Shown in pieces: positions 36,248-45,227 of a stretch of DNA of 64,000 nucleotides. The DNA comes from Dietzia alimentaria 72 (lineage in GTDB: Bacteria > Actinomycetota > Actinomycetes > Mycobacteriales > Mycobacteriaceae). The number at the start of each line of letters is the position of its first letter. The stretch's first letter is position 1. The stretch covers positions 90,006-154,005 of the forward strand of contig NZ_AGFF01000020.1 in assembly GCF_000226215.1 (NCBI RefSeq). The letters are read 5' to 3'. Position numbers and translations under genes: made by a program. The notes beneath the pieces are model-generated. The model was not told the DNA's origin and made no database searches. It was given only the letters and a program-made list of their open reading frames with translations.

Positions 36248-36275
36248 CCAGGTGGGGTCGAAATCCCCGCCTTGG
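36248..36275 (+). terminator. Hairpin after lhr, probable terminator
   Basis: CCAGGTGGGG pairs with CCCCGCCTTGG (one bulge) around the loop TCGAAAT, five bases after the lhr stop. Confidence 0.55.
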
Positions 36276-36300
36276 TGCCACGCTGGCAGTTAGCTAAGAT

Positions 36301-36316
36301 ATGCACAAAGATGCAT
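36301..36316. promoter_or_regulatory. Candidate metal-sensor operator before the CDF exporter
   Basis: ATGCA and TGCAT arms are six bases apart, with near matches extending to seven bases a side. It lies 21 bp before the start codon. Such AT-richer inverted repeats before metal exporters are typical sites for ArsR/SmtB-type sensors; the regulator is not in the window. Confidence 0.4.
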
Positions 36317-36336
36317 GTGTGGAAGGGGGGTTCTGT

Positions 36337-37248
36337 ATGGGTGTTGGACACAGTCACGCTGGGCCGTCCGCGCACGCCGGCGGGCGTCACCGGGCGCGGC
36401 TCGCCATCGCGTTTGCGTTAACAGCGGGGTTCTTCGTCGTCGAGTTGGTCGCCGGTCTGCTCTCCGGATCGCTGGCTCTGCTTTCCGATGCCGGCCACAT
36501 GGGTGCGGACGTTGTCGCGCTCGGTGCCGCCCTGCTGGCCACGATCATCGCCACCCGCCCGGATGCGAGCGGTCGCCGGACATTCGGGCACTACCGCGTG
36601 GAGATCTTCGCGTCCGGTCTGGCGGTACTCATCATGCTGGGCATGGGGTTGTACGTCCTGGGGGAGGCGGTAACTCGTTTCGGTTCGGATACTCCCGTCG
36701 CCACCGGGACGATGCTGCTCATCGGCGCTCTGGGGCTCGTCGTCAACTTGATTTCCCTGCTGTTACTGCGAAGCGGCTCCGCCGAGAGTCTGGCAGTTCG
36801 CGGCGCGTACCTCGAAGTACTGGCCGACGCAGCCGGTTCGGTCGGCGTGATAGTGGCCGCGCTGCTCATACGAGCGACCGGTTCAACGGTGTGGGACCTG
36901 GTGGTCGCGGTGGCTATCGCCGTATTCATCGTGGTGCGGGCTGCAGCGCTCGGCCGCCGGGTGCTGGCCGTTCTCGCCCAACACGCTCCTGACGGGGTCG
37001 ATCCAACAGAGGTAGAGGCCGAGCTTAAAACCCTCCATCACGTCGAGGAGGTGCACGACCTACACCTATGGACGCTGACCTCGGGGATGGACGTGGGTAC
37101 CGTGCACCTCGTTGTGGCCCCGTCTGCTGATCACGCAGAAGTGCTCGAGGACGCTCGGCGCGTCCTGTTCGAGCGGCACGGCGTCGAGCACGTGACCGTG
37201 CAGATCGAGACTGTCGGAGTATCCGGCTGCCGCGAACTGGGGTGGTGA
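36337..37248 (+). CDS. Cation diffusion facilitator (CDF) metal exporter
   Basis: A 303-residue protein from ATG 36337, preceded by GGAAGGGGGG; an in-frame ATG at 36301 lies inside the inverted repeat. The N-terminus is His-rich (GHSHAGPSAHAGGRHR). Six membrane helices follow, with the metal site SDAGHMGAD in helix II and a matching YLEVLADAAGSVGV in helix V, then a cytoplasmic C-terminal domain. The sequence resembles CzcD-type zinc/cadmium/cobalt exporters, which work as proton antiporters. Confidence 0.92.
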   Translation: MGVGHSHAGPSAHAGGRHRARLAIAFALTAGFFVVELVAGLLSGSLALLSDAGHMGADVVALGAALLATIIATRPDASGRRTFGHYRVEIFASGLAVLIMLGMGLYVLGEAVTRFGSDTPVATGTMLLIGALGLVVNLISLLLLRSGSAESLAVRGAYLEVLADAAGSVGVIVAALLIRATGSTVWDLVVAVAIAVFIVVRAAALGRRVLAVLAQHAPDGVDPTEVEAELKTLHHVEEVHDLHLWTLTSGMDVGTVHLVVAPSADHAEVLEDARRVLFERHGVEHVTVQIETVGVSGCRELGW

Positions 37249-37251
37249 ACG

Positions 37252-38127
37252 GTGCCCGAAGGCGACTCCGTGTTCAGGGCCGCGACGCGGGTGCACGGCG
37301 CTCTGGCCGGGACAACTCTGGACCAGGCCGAGCTTCGGATGCCGAGATTCGCCGCGGTTGACCTGAGCAGCAGGACTGTAACGGAAGCCCGGTCCAGGGG
37401 GAAGCACCTCTTCGTCGTCGTGGGGCCCGACGAACGTGGCCGCGACCCCGTTACCCTCCACATCCACCTCAAGATGGAAGGCCGCATTCATGTGTTGCGT
37501 GCGGGCGACCGGTGGCGGTTTCCCGCCCACACCGTCCGCTTGATCCTGCGCGCCGGCGACGTCGAGGTCGTGGGCACCGAGCTCGGACTGTTGCGCGCGC
37601 TGACCCCTACCGAAGCTGCTCGCGCCGTGGACCATCTCGGGCCCGACCTGCTCGGCTCTGATTGGGACCCTGCGGCGAGCCCGGCTGAGGTAGTGCGACG
37701 GATCGAGGAGAGGCCCAGTCGAACTATCGGTGAAGCGGTGCTCGATCAGCGCAATTTGGCCGGGATCGGCACCGTCTACCGCGCTGAGCTGTGTTTCCTG
37801 CGGGGGATTGACCCGCGGGACCCAGTTGAGGTTGTCCCGGATCTGCGTGGCGCGGTCACGCTTGCACGCAGGATGCTGGTGGCGAACGCCGACCTCACTG
37901 TGCGTGTGACCACCGGGGACACCCGGCGCGGGCGTGAGTTGTGGGTGTACGGCCGCGACGGCAAACCGTGCCGCAGATGTGGCACCGAGGTGGAGACCTT
38001 TCGCCTCGGGGGTCTCGCGGATCCCGATGAACCGAGCGATTCACTGGATCGCATCGCGTACAGATGCCCGTCCTGCCAGCCGCGCCGTGCCACACTGGGC
38101 ACATCGCCAACGGAGGAGAATTCGTGA
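37252..38127 (+). CDS. nei2: Endonuclease VIII-like DNA glycosylase Nei2
   Basis: A 291-residue DNA glycosylase/AP lyase from GTG 37252, which gives the required N-terminus Pro2-Glu3-Gly4 after removal of Met. HLKMEGRIHV and LDQRNLAGIGTVYRAE (helix-two-turn-helix) are typical. The C-terminal zinc finger has CRRC and CPSC. It removes oxidised pyrimidines from DNA. It sits right after the CDF gene (3 bp) and overlaps the next gene by GTGA. Confidence 0.92.
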   Translation: MPEGDSVFRAATRVHGALAGTTLDQAELRMPRFAAVDLSSRTVTEARSRGKHLFVVVGPDERGRDPVTLHIHLKMEGRIHVLRAGDRWRFPAHTVRLILRAGDVEVVGTELGLLRALTPTEAARAVDHLGPDLLGSDWDPAASPAEVVRRIEERPSRTIGEAVLDQRNLAGIGTVYRAELCFLRGIDPRDPVEVVPDLRGAVTLARRMLVANADLTVRVTTGDTRRGRELWVYGRDGKPCRRCGTEVETFRLGGLADPDEPSDSLDRIAYRCPSCQPRRATLGTSPTEENS

Positions 38128-38879
38128 CCGACCGCAAGACGATCCTGATCACCGGCGCCAGCTCTGGTCTTGGCGAGGGAATGGCCCGCCGCTGGGCTGC
38201 TAAGGGCAAGAATCTCGCGTTGTGCGCGCGGCGTCTGGACCGTCTTTCGGAGCTGCGCGCCGAGCTGCTGGCTGCGAATCCCTCGATCACGGTGAGCGTC
38301 CGCGAGCTGGATGTGACGGATGGCGAGGCGGTGGAGCGGGTGTTCAGCGAGCTCTATGCCGAGCTCGGAGGTATCGACAGGTTTGTGCTCAATGCTGGTT
38401 TGGGCAAGGGAGCCTCGATCGGTACGGGTAAGGCACACGCGAACCGGGAGACCGCGATGGTCAACGCTATCGGGACGCTCAACCAGGCCGAAGCCGCAAT
38501 GAAGTTGTTGTTCACGCGCGGCGAGGGGCATTTGGTGTTTATCTCGTCGGTGAGTGCCCTTCGGGGTATGCCGAAGGCGCAGAACACCTACGGTGCATCC
38601 AAGGCGTTCGTGTCGGCTCTCGCGCAGGGACTGTACGCGGAGCTCGACAGCGCGGGAAGCCGAATCAAGGTGACAGACATTCTGCCGGGCTATATCCGCA
38701 CGGACATCAACCGCTCGGTCAAAACCCCACTGATGACTGAGTTCGACCAGGGTGTCGACGCGCTGGTGAAGACAATCGATGCTGAGCCCACGCACGCGCT
38801 CGTCCCATCGAAACCGTGGAAGGCGATTGGCCCTCTGCTGACGCTCCTCCCGGAGAAGATAAGCCGCCGCTTCGTCTGA
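38124..38879 (+). CDS. SDR family oxidoreductase
   Basis: A 251-residue classical short-chain dehydrogenase from GTG 38124 overlapping the nei2 stop, with GGAGGAG upstream. TGASSGLG binds the cofactor; NAG and YGASK are the catalytic segments. Its C-terminus (LPEKISRRFV) resembles actinobacterial SDRs of unknown substrate. CARR after the second strand suggests NADP preference. Confidence 0.88.
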   Translation: MTDRKTILITGASSGLGEGMARRWAAKGKNLALCARRLDRLSELRAELLAANPSITVSVRELDVTDGEAVERVFSELYAELGGIDRFVLNAGLGKGASIGTGKAHANRETAMVNAIGTLNQAEAAMKLLFTRGEGHLVFISSVSALRGMPKAQNTYGASKAFVSALAQGLYAELDSAGSRIKVTDILPGYIRTDINRSVKTPLMTEFDQGVDALVKTIDAEPTHALVPSKPWKAIGPLLTLLPEKISRRFV

Positions 38880-39087
38880 TTCGGACAGCGTCTCCCGAGT
38901 GACGTGCAGCCCATGGTCCGATCTCCGCGCCCGGCGCACCAGTGCCCTCGTTCAGGTGTGGAACCGCCTGTTCTGACGTGGGCATGCTCACGTTGTCCGC
39001 GCGGACCGAGGGGACCAGCACCCAGGTGTAGTAGAAGTATCCTTAAGCGCTTGTGTGGACATGACGCTCTGAGTCGACAGGGGAACC

Positions 39088-40638
39088 ATGGACGCTCTGG
39101 ACTTTGCCCGGTGGCAGTTCGGGATCACGACCGTCTATCACTTCATCTTTGTTCCGCTCACCCTCGGCCTGGCGCCACTCGTAGCGATCATGCAGACGAT
39201 GTGGGTGGCGACAGGTAAAGACCACTGGCTTCGGCTAACCAGGTTCTTCGGCAAGCTGTTCCTCATCAACTTCGCGATCGGTGTGGCCACCGGCATCGTG
39301 CAGGAGTTCCAGTTCGGGATGAACTGGAGTGAGTACTCCCGCTTCGTCGGCGACGTATTCGGCGCCCCGCTCGCGCTGGAAGGGCTGGTCGCCTTCTTCC
39401 TCGAATCCACGTTCCTCGGCCTGTGGATCTTCGGGTGGACCAAGCTGCCGAGGCTCGTGCATCTCGCCTGCATCTGGTTGGTCGCGATCGCCGTGAACGC
39501 CTCCGGCTTCTTCATCGTCGCGGCGAACTCGTTCATGCAGCATCCGGTCGGTGCCTTCTACGACGCCGAGTCGGGACGTGCACGGCTGGACGACATCGGT
39601 GCCCTTTTCACCAACAGCACGCTGATGTGGGGCTTTCCGCACGTGATCGCGGGTGGACTCCTCACCGCCGCGACGTTCGTGACCGGGATCGGCGGTTGGT
39701 GGATGGTCCGCAACATGCGGCGGGCCGCCGACCTCAGGGCGTCCCTTCCGGCGATCGGCTCGGAGCTGGACGAGGGCTCGACGTCCCCGGACGGCTCGGT
39801 GCTAGAGGACGCGTCAGCGCTCGAGGACGAGGCCCGCTCCGTGTTCCGGCCGGCCACCCGACTGGGCCTGCTCGCCATGGTCATCGCGGGGTTGGCCCTG
39901 GTCTACACCGGTGACGGCCAGGCCAAGCTCATGTTCGACCAACAGCCGATGAAGATGGCCTCGGCGGAGTCGCTCTGTCACACCGAGACCGACCCGAACT
40001 TCTCCATCCTCACCATCGGCACACACAACAACTGCGATGGCATCCAACGCCTCATCGAGGTGCCGTACGTGCTGCCGTTCCTTGCCGAAGGGCGTATAGA
40101 CGGCGTGACGTTGCAGGGAGTCGAGGAACTCCAGGAGCAGTACCAAGAGCAATTCGGGCCAGGGAACTACGCCCCCAACCTGTTCGTCACCTACTGGTCT
40201 TTCCGCGCGATGATCGGCTTCGCGGCCGGGTCCGCGGCACTCGCGCTGGCCGGTCTGTGGCTCACCCGGAAGGGGCGGGTGCCCGACCAGAAGTGGTTCG
40301 GCTGGTTGGCGCTCATCGCGATCCCGACCCCGTTCCTCGCCAACAGTGCCGGCTGGATCTTCACCGAGATGGGGCGCCAGCCCTGGGTGGTACACCCCAA
40401 TCCCACCGGGGTGGACCTGATTCGGCTCACGGTGGACCAGGGCGTGTCCAACCACCCGATCGCGACGGTGGTGACGTCCCTGGTCAGCTTCACCCTGCTC
40501 TATGCGGCGCTGGCCGTGGTGTGGTTCTGGTTGATGCGCACACACGCGATGGCCGGCCCGCTGCCCGGCGACTCGCAGGTCGCGGGTCTGGATGGGGCCG
40601 ACGACGAACAGCCCGACTCGCTCAACTTCGCTTACTAG
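39088..40638 (+). CDS. cydA: Cytochrome bd oxidase subunit I CydA
   Basis: A 516-residue membrane subunit from ATG 39088 with AGGGGAA upstream. His18 in TTVYHF is a heme ligand; GRQPW marks the conserved segment after the Q loop. The Q loop is of the short type usual in actinobacteria. CydA carries hemes b558, b595 and d and oxidises menaquinol, reducing oxygen at high affinity. It heads the cydABDC operon; the 208-bp space before it holds no obvious operator that I can name. Confidence 0.97.
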   Translation: MDALDFARWQFGITTVYHFIFVPLTLGLAPLVAIMQTMWVATGKDHWLRLTRFFGKLFLINFAIGVATGIVQEFQFGMNWSEYSRFVGDVFGAPLALEGLVAFFLESTFLGLWIFGWTKLPRLVHLACIWLVAIAVNASGFFIVAANSFMQHPVGAFYDAESGRARLDDIGALFTNSTLMWGFPHVIAGGLLTAATFVTGIGGWWMVRNMRRAADLRASLPAIGSELDEGSTSPDGSVLEDASALEDEARSVFRPATRLGLLAMVIAGLALVYTGDGQAKLMFDQQPMKMASAESLCHTETDPNFSILTIGTHNNCDGIQRLIEVPYVLPFLAEGRIDGVTLQGVEELQEQYQEQFGPGNYAPNLFVTYWSFRAMIGFAAGSAALALAGLWLTRKGRVPDQKWFGWLALIAIPTPFLANSAGWIFTEMGRQPWVVHPNPTGVDLIRLTVDQGVSNHPIATVVTSLVSFTLLYAALAVVWFWLMRTHAMAGPLPGDSQVAGLDGADDEQPDSLNFAY

Positions 40639-40648
40639 GAGATCAGGC

Positions 40649-41665
40649 ATGGGACTTCAGGAAGTCTGGTTCATCCTTGTCGCGGTGCTGTTCACCGGCT
40701 ACTTCGTCCTCGAGGGGTTCGACTTCGGCGTGGGCATGCACCTGCCGATCCTCGGTCGGGGCGAGCATGCGTCGGAACGCCGGACCGCGGTGATGAAGAC
40801 GATCGGGCCGGTCTGGGACGGGAACGAGGTGTGGCTCATCACCGCTGGCGGTGCCCTCTTCGCCGCCTTCCCGGACTGGTACGCCACGCTGTTCTCCGGT
40901 TTCTACTTTCCGCTGCTGCTGATCCTGCTGGGCCTGATCGTGAGGGTCTGCGCGATCGAGTGGCGCGGCAAGGTCGACGATCCGGTATGGCGTCGGTGGT
41001 GCGACAGGGGGATCATCCTCGGTTCGTGGCTCCCGGCCGTGCTGTGGGGAGTCGCGTTCGCCAACATCGTGCGCGGCGTGCCGATCGACGCAGACAAGCA
41101 GTACGTCGGCGGATTCTTCTCTCTGCTCAATCCCTATGCGCTGCTCGGCGGCGCAACCACGGCGATCGTCTTCGCCCTGCACGGCGCAGTGTTCCTCGCG
41201 CTCAAGACCGACGGACCGCTGCGCACCGACGCGGTGGCCCTGGCCCGGCGACTGTCGATCCCCGCGCTCGTCGTGGCGGGAGCGTTCGGACTGTGGACCC
41301 AGCTCGCGTACGGAACCGGCTGGACGTGGATCGTCCTGGCCGTCGCAGCCGTGGCGCTGCTGGTCGTGGTGGCTACGACATTCGTCGGCAGCGAGGGCTG
41401 GGCGTTCCTGTTCAGCACCGTGGCGATCGCCGCGACCGTGGTGATGCTCTTCGGTTCCCTGTTCCCGGACGTCATGCCGTCGACGCTCGACCCCGCGTGG
41501 TCGCTCACCATCGAGAACGCCTCGTCCGGGCCATACACGCTGAAGATCATGACCTGGGCAGCGGCCTTCCTGACTCCGGTCGTGATGCTCTACCAGGGAT
41601 GGACGTACTGGGTGTTCCGCAAACGTATCTCCGTCGAGGGTGAGCGCGAGCCAGTGGCGGTATGA
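40649..41665 (+). CDS. cydB: Cytochrome bd oxidase subunit II CydB
   Basis: A 338-residue membrane protein from ATG 40649 behind AGGAGAT. It starts MGLQEVWFILVAVLFTGYFVLEGFDFGVG, with GPVWDGNEVWLITAGGALFAAFP as the family signature, and about eight helices. It pairs with CydA. Its stop overlaps the cydD start (ATGA). Confidence 0.97.
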   Translation: MGLQEVWFILVAVLFTGYFVLEGFDFGVGMHLPILGRGEHASERRTAVMKTIGPVWDGNEVWLITAGGALFAAFPDWYATLFSGFYFPLLLILLGLIVRVCAIEWRGKVDDPVWRRWCDRGIILGSWLPAVLWGVAFANIVRGVPIDADKQYVGGFFSLLNPYALLGGATTAIVFALHGAVFLALKTDGPLRTDAVALARRLSIPALVVAGAFGLWTQLAYGTGWTWIVLAVAAVALLVVVATTFVGSEGWAFLFSTVAIAATVVMLFGSLFPDVMPSTLDPAWSLTIENASSGPYTLKIMTWAAAFLTPVVMLYQGWTYWVFRKRISVEGEREPVAV

Positions 41666-43461
41666 CAGCGCAGGACTCCACGGACGCCATCGAGGTGGCT
41701 GACCGCACGGACGCCATCCGGAGTCGGCGCGCTCCGCTCGATCCACGGCTGTGGCGGTACTCCCGGGCCGCGCCAGGCTACCTGGTCTGGACCGTGGCCA
41801 CCCAGGTGCTCGACGTCGTCATGGTGGTCGTCATCGCCACAAGTATCGGACGAATCCTGGCCGGCGCGATCACCACAGACGTCCACTCGGTGCGTGACTG
41901 GAGCGTCGAGTTGGCGGTACTGGCCGCGGCGATCATCGTTCGCGTGGCAGTGAGCTGGATACACTCCCGCTACGCGCACCGGACCGCGACCCGGGTCGTC
42001 GCCGACCTCGAGCAGGAGGTCCTCGACGCCGCGACCAACTTCTCGCCCCGTGAGCTGTATCCGCGGCTCCCCGAGATCGTCACGGTCCTCACCCGCGGAC
42101 TAGACGGGCTCCGTGACTACCTGACCGGCTACGTGCCGGCCCTGTTCTCGGCGGGGGTGCTGACACCGGTGGTGGTCGTCGTCATCGCCGTGCACGATAT
42201 GGCCTCGGCGCTCATCGTGGTCGTGACGCTGCCGTTGATCCCGGTCTTCATGATCCTCATCGGATTCCTGACCCAGGGGAAGGCCGAACGCACACTCGCG
42301 GCCACGAGCACCCTTTCCGCTCAGATGCTCGACCTGCTGGCCGGACTCCCCACACTGCGGGCTCTGGGCCGGGAGAAGGGTCCGTCCGGGCGGATCCGCG
42401 AACTGGGGGACGCGCACCGACGCTCGTCCATGTCCGCGCTGCGTGTGGCGTTCCTGTCCGGCACAGTGCTGGAATTTCTGGCCACGCTTTCCGTGGCGTT
42501 GGTGGCGGTGGGCATCGGCATGCGCCTGGTTTACGGTGCGATGCCGCTGGAGGCCGGTGTCATCGCGCTGATCCTCGCGCCGGAGGCCTACCGTCCGCTG
42601 CGCGAAGTCGGCACGAGGTTTCACGCCGCCGAGGACGGGCTTACCGCGGCCAACCGAGCGTTCGCGGTGCTTGAGACGACCGGACGGGCTCCGGCCAGAG
42701 AGGTGCGATCCGGCGACGGGGTCTGCTCCCGGGGGCCGTACACGACCGACACTGTCGGGTCGGGGTTGGGCACGTCGGATTCGGGGACTCCGGCGCCGGA
42801 GATCGTCTTTTGCGGCGTCGGTGTGTCTGGTCGGGACGGGTGGGCCCCGCACCGACTCGATGCGCGGTGTCGGCCGGGGCGTATCACCGCGCTCACCGGT
42901 GAGAACGGCGCGGGAAAGACGACGGCGATGTCGGCGTTGCTCGGTCTCGTTCCGTTGGACGCGGGCACCATCACGGTGGCAGGTGCTCCGGTGACCAGCG
43001 ACGACGCATGGTGGCGGAGCGTGGCCTGGCTGCCGCAGCGCCCGGTCTTGCTGCCCGGCACCCTGGGCGAGAATCTGGGCTTGGTTGGCGTCGACACGCG
43101 GACCCCGGGCCTGGACGCGGTGTGTGAGGCGACCGGATTCGACGAGGTGCTCGCGGACTGCCCAGACGGCTGGGACACAGTGGTAGGAGTGGACGGCACC
43201 GGCCTGTCACTTGGGCAGCGACAGCGGTTGGCGCTCACCCGCACCCTCGCGTCGGCCCGACCGGTACTGCTGCTCGACGAGCCGACCGCGCACCTCGACC
43301 CGCGATCCGAAGCGCGGGTGCTCGAGACCGTGGTCGGACTCGCCAGAGCCGGGCGCACGGTGATACTCATCGCTCACCGGCCCAGCGTGCTCGCCGTGGC
43401 CGACGAGATCGTCACCGTCCGATCAGTCGACGCCGGGGGAGCGGGGTGCGCGCGGGTATGA
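41662..43461 (+). CDS. cydD: Thiol reductant ABC exporter subunit CydD
   Basis: A 599-residue half-transporter: six membrane helices, then a nucleotide-binding domain with GENGAGKTT, LSLGQRQRLALTR and VLLLDEPTAHLD. An unusual Gly/Ser-rich linker of about 40 residues lies between the two. CydDC exports cysteine or glutathione-type thiols or supports heme handling needed to assemble cytochrome bd. The end overlaps the cydC start. Confidence 0.94.
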   Translation: MTAQDSTDAIEVADRTDAIRSRRAPLDPRLWRYSRAAPGYLVWTVATQVLDVVMVVVIATSIGRILAGAITTDVHSVRDWSVELAVLAAAIIVRVAVSWIHSRYAHRTATRVVADLEQEVLDAATNFSPRELYPRLPEIVTVLTRGLDGLRDYLTGYVPALFSAGVLTPVVVVVIAVHDMASALIVVVTLPLIPVFMILIGFLTQGKAERTLAATSTLSAQMLDLLAGLPTLRALGREKGPSGRIRELGDAHRRSSMSALRVAFLSGTVLEFLATLSVALVAVGIGMRLVYGAMPLEAGVIALILAPEAYRPLREVGTRFHAAEDGLTAANRAFAVLETTGRAPAREVRSGDGVCSRGPYTTDTVGSGLGTSDSGTPAPEIVFCGVGVSGRDGWAPHRLDARCRPGRITALTGENGAGKTTAMSALLGLVPLDAGTITVAGAPVTSDDAWWRSVAWLPQRPVLLPGTLGENLGLVGVDTRTPGLDAVCEATGFDEVLADCPDGWDTVVGVDGTGLSLGQRQRLALTRTLASARPVLLLDEPTAHLDPRSEARVLETVVGLARAGRTVILIAHRPSVLAVADEIVTVRSVDAGGAGCARV

Positions 43462-45167
43462 GAGATCTCCGTCGGGCGATGGCCCTTCTCGAACTCGATC
43501 CACGTCGAGTGATGGTGGCGGTGATGGCCGGCACCGCAACTCTGGGCAGTGCGCTGTTGTTGGCCGGACTTTCCGCGTGGCTCATCATCCGGGCCTGGCA
43601 GATGCCTCCGGTTCTGGACCTGACCGTCGCGGTGGTGGCGGTCCGGGCGCTCGGCATTTCCCGAGGACTGTTCCGGTACCTGGAACGCCTGACCACACAC
43701 GACACCGCGTTGCGCGGTATGACCGCGGCCCGGACGCAGCTGTATCGACGACTCGCGGCGGGTGACCCCGCAGCCACGGCCGGGCTGAAGCGGGGAGACC
43801 TCCTCACGCGCACCGGCGCTGACATCGACGCTCTGGGCGATGTGGTCGTGCGCGCTGTGGTGCCGATGGCGGTGGCACTGGTGCTCTCGCTGGCCGCGGT
43901 GGTCACGGTGGGGATCATCGCGCCTGTCGCCGGGGTAGTGCTCGCACTCTCATTATTGGTGGCCGGGGTCGTGGCGCCCTGGCTCGCGGCCCGTGCCGCG
44001 ACCGACGCGGAAATAGAGGGTGACGGCGCCCGGGCCCGATTCAACGAGCAGGCGATAACCGCCCTCGATCACGCAGCCGAGCTGCGGGTGGCAGGCGAGC
44101 TCTCGGCGTTGACTTCTCGCGCCCGGTCGGCGAACCTCGTGGCGGTGCGGGCGACCGACCGCGCCGCCGTCCCGTCAGCGTGGGCCGACGCAGCAGCACC
44201 TCTGGCTGTCGGTGTGAGTGTAATCGGGGCACTGGTGGTCGGGCTGACCCTCTACGCATCCGGGACGGACGGCATCGCCCCTACCATGCTCGGTGTCCTC
44301 GTGCTTCTCCCGCTGTCGGCGTTCGAGGCGACCGCACCGCTGCCCACCGCAGCACTCGCTCTCCTGCGGGCGCGGTTCGCAGCGGGTCGGATCACCGATC
44401 TGCTCGACCGTGCCGACGAACCGGTCACGTTCGGAACGGCGCCGGCTGACGGCCCGGGACGCCTGCGGGTGGTAGGCCTGCAGGCCGGCTGGCCGGGGCG
44501 CCCCGCCTCCCCGCCGATCGACATGGACTTGCAGCCCGGCGCCAGGGTGGCCGTGGTCGGCGGGAGCGGCAGCGGGAAGACCACCCTGTTGATGACCCTG
44601 GCGGGTCTGCTCCCGGCCCGCGGGGGCTCGGTTTCTCTTGACGGGGTCCCACTGGATCACCTCGATCCCGACGCACTTCGCCGCAGCGTGGGGTTCTTCG
44701 CCGAGGACGCACACCTCTTCGACACCTCGATTCTGGAGAACCTCCGGGTGGCACGTGGTGACGTCGACGAGCGCGAGGCGCGGTCCGTCCTCGAGATGGT
44801 CGGACTAGGTGAATGGGTGGCCGGGCTTCCCGACGACCTCGATACGGTCATGTCTGCTGCGGCGCACACGGTCTCCGGCGGACAGCGGCGCCGCTTGCTA
44901 TTGGCCAGAGCGCTGCTGTCGCCGGCGAGGGTCCTGCTTCTGGATGAGCCGACCGAGCACCTCGACGACGCCGACGCCGGGACTCTGCAGCGCGGACTGC
45001 TCAGCCGGGACTCGGGACTGGTAGACGCCGACCGCACGGTCGTGGTGGTGACCCATCATCTGCCGAACGGGGTCGCTGCGGACGCAGTGGTAACGGTGGC
45101 TGCACGCGGGATCGATGAGGACGCTGTGTTGGAGCACGTGGAATGCCGATCTGACGATCCGACCTGA
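43458..45167 (+). CDS. cydC: Thiol reductant ABC exporter subunit CydC
   Basis: A 569-residue half-transporter from ATG 43458 in an ATGA overlap; GTG 43446 is possible but less likely. Six helices precede the ATPase domain with GGSGSGKTT, VSGGQRRRLLLARAL and VLLLDEPTEHLDD. It works as a heterodimer with CydD for cytochrome bd assembly. Last gene of the operon, convergent to pgi. Confidence 0.94.
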   Translation: MRDLRRAMALLELDPRRVMVAVMAGTATLGSALLLAGLSAWLIIRAWQMPPVLDLTVAVVAVRALGISRGLFRYLERLTTHDTALRGMTAARTQLYRRLAAGDPAATAGLKRGDLLTRTGADIDALGDVVVRAVVPMAVALVLSLAAVVTVGIIAPVAGVVLALSLLVAGVVAPWLAARAATDAEIEGDGARARFNEQAITALDHAAELRVAGELSALTSRARSANLVAVRATDRAAVPSAWADAAAPLAVGVSVIGALVVGLTLYASGTDGIAPTMLGVLVLLPLSAFEATAPLPTAALALLRARFAAGRITDLLDRADEPVTFGTAPADGPGRLRVVGLQAGWPGRPASPPIDMDLQPGARVAVVGGSGSGKTTLLMTLAGLLPARGGSVSLDGVPLDHLDPDALRRSVGFFAEDAHLFDTSILENLRVARGDVDEREARSVLEMVGLGEWVAGLPDDLDTVMSAAAHTVSGGQRRRLLLARALLSPARVLLLDEPTEHLDDADAGTLQRGLLSRDSGLVDADRTVVVVTHHLPNGVAADAVVTVAARGIDEDAVLEHVECRSDDPT

Positions 45168-45227
45168 GCTGGTCCGGAAGTGCGTCCGGGGCGGGTGCGT
45201 TGGCGGCACCGCTGACGTGGGGCCCGC

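Noticed and set aside
36251..36271. Hairpin with loop TCGAAAT that looks like the T-arm of a tRNA
   Set aside because: The loop lacks the TTC of a T-loop and no anticodon arm or acceptor stem can be formed around it. It fits better as the terminator of lhr.
45168..45227. Terminator between cydC and pgi
   Set aside because: Only short, imperfect stems could be formed, so none is called.
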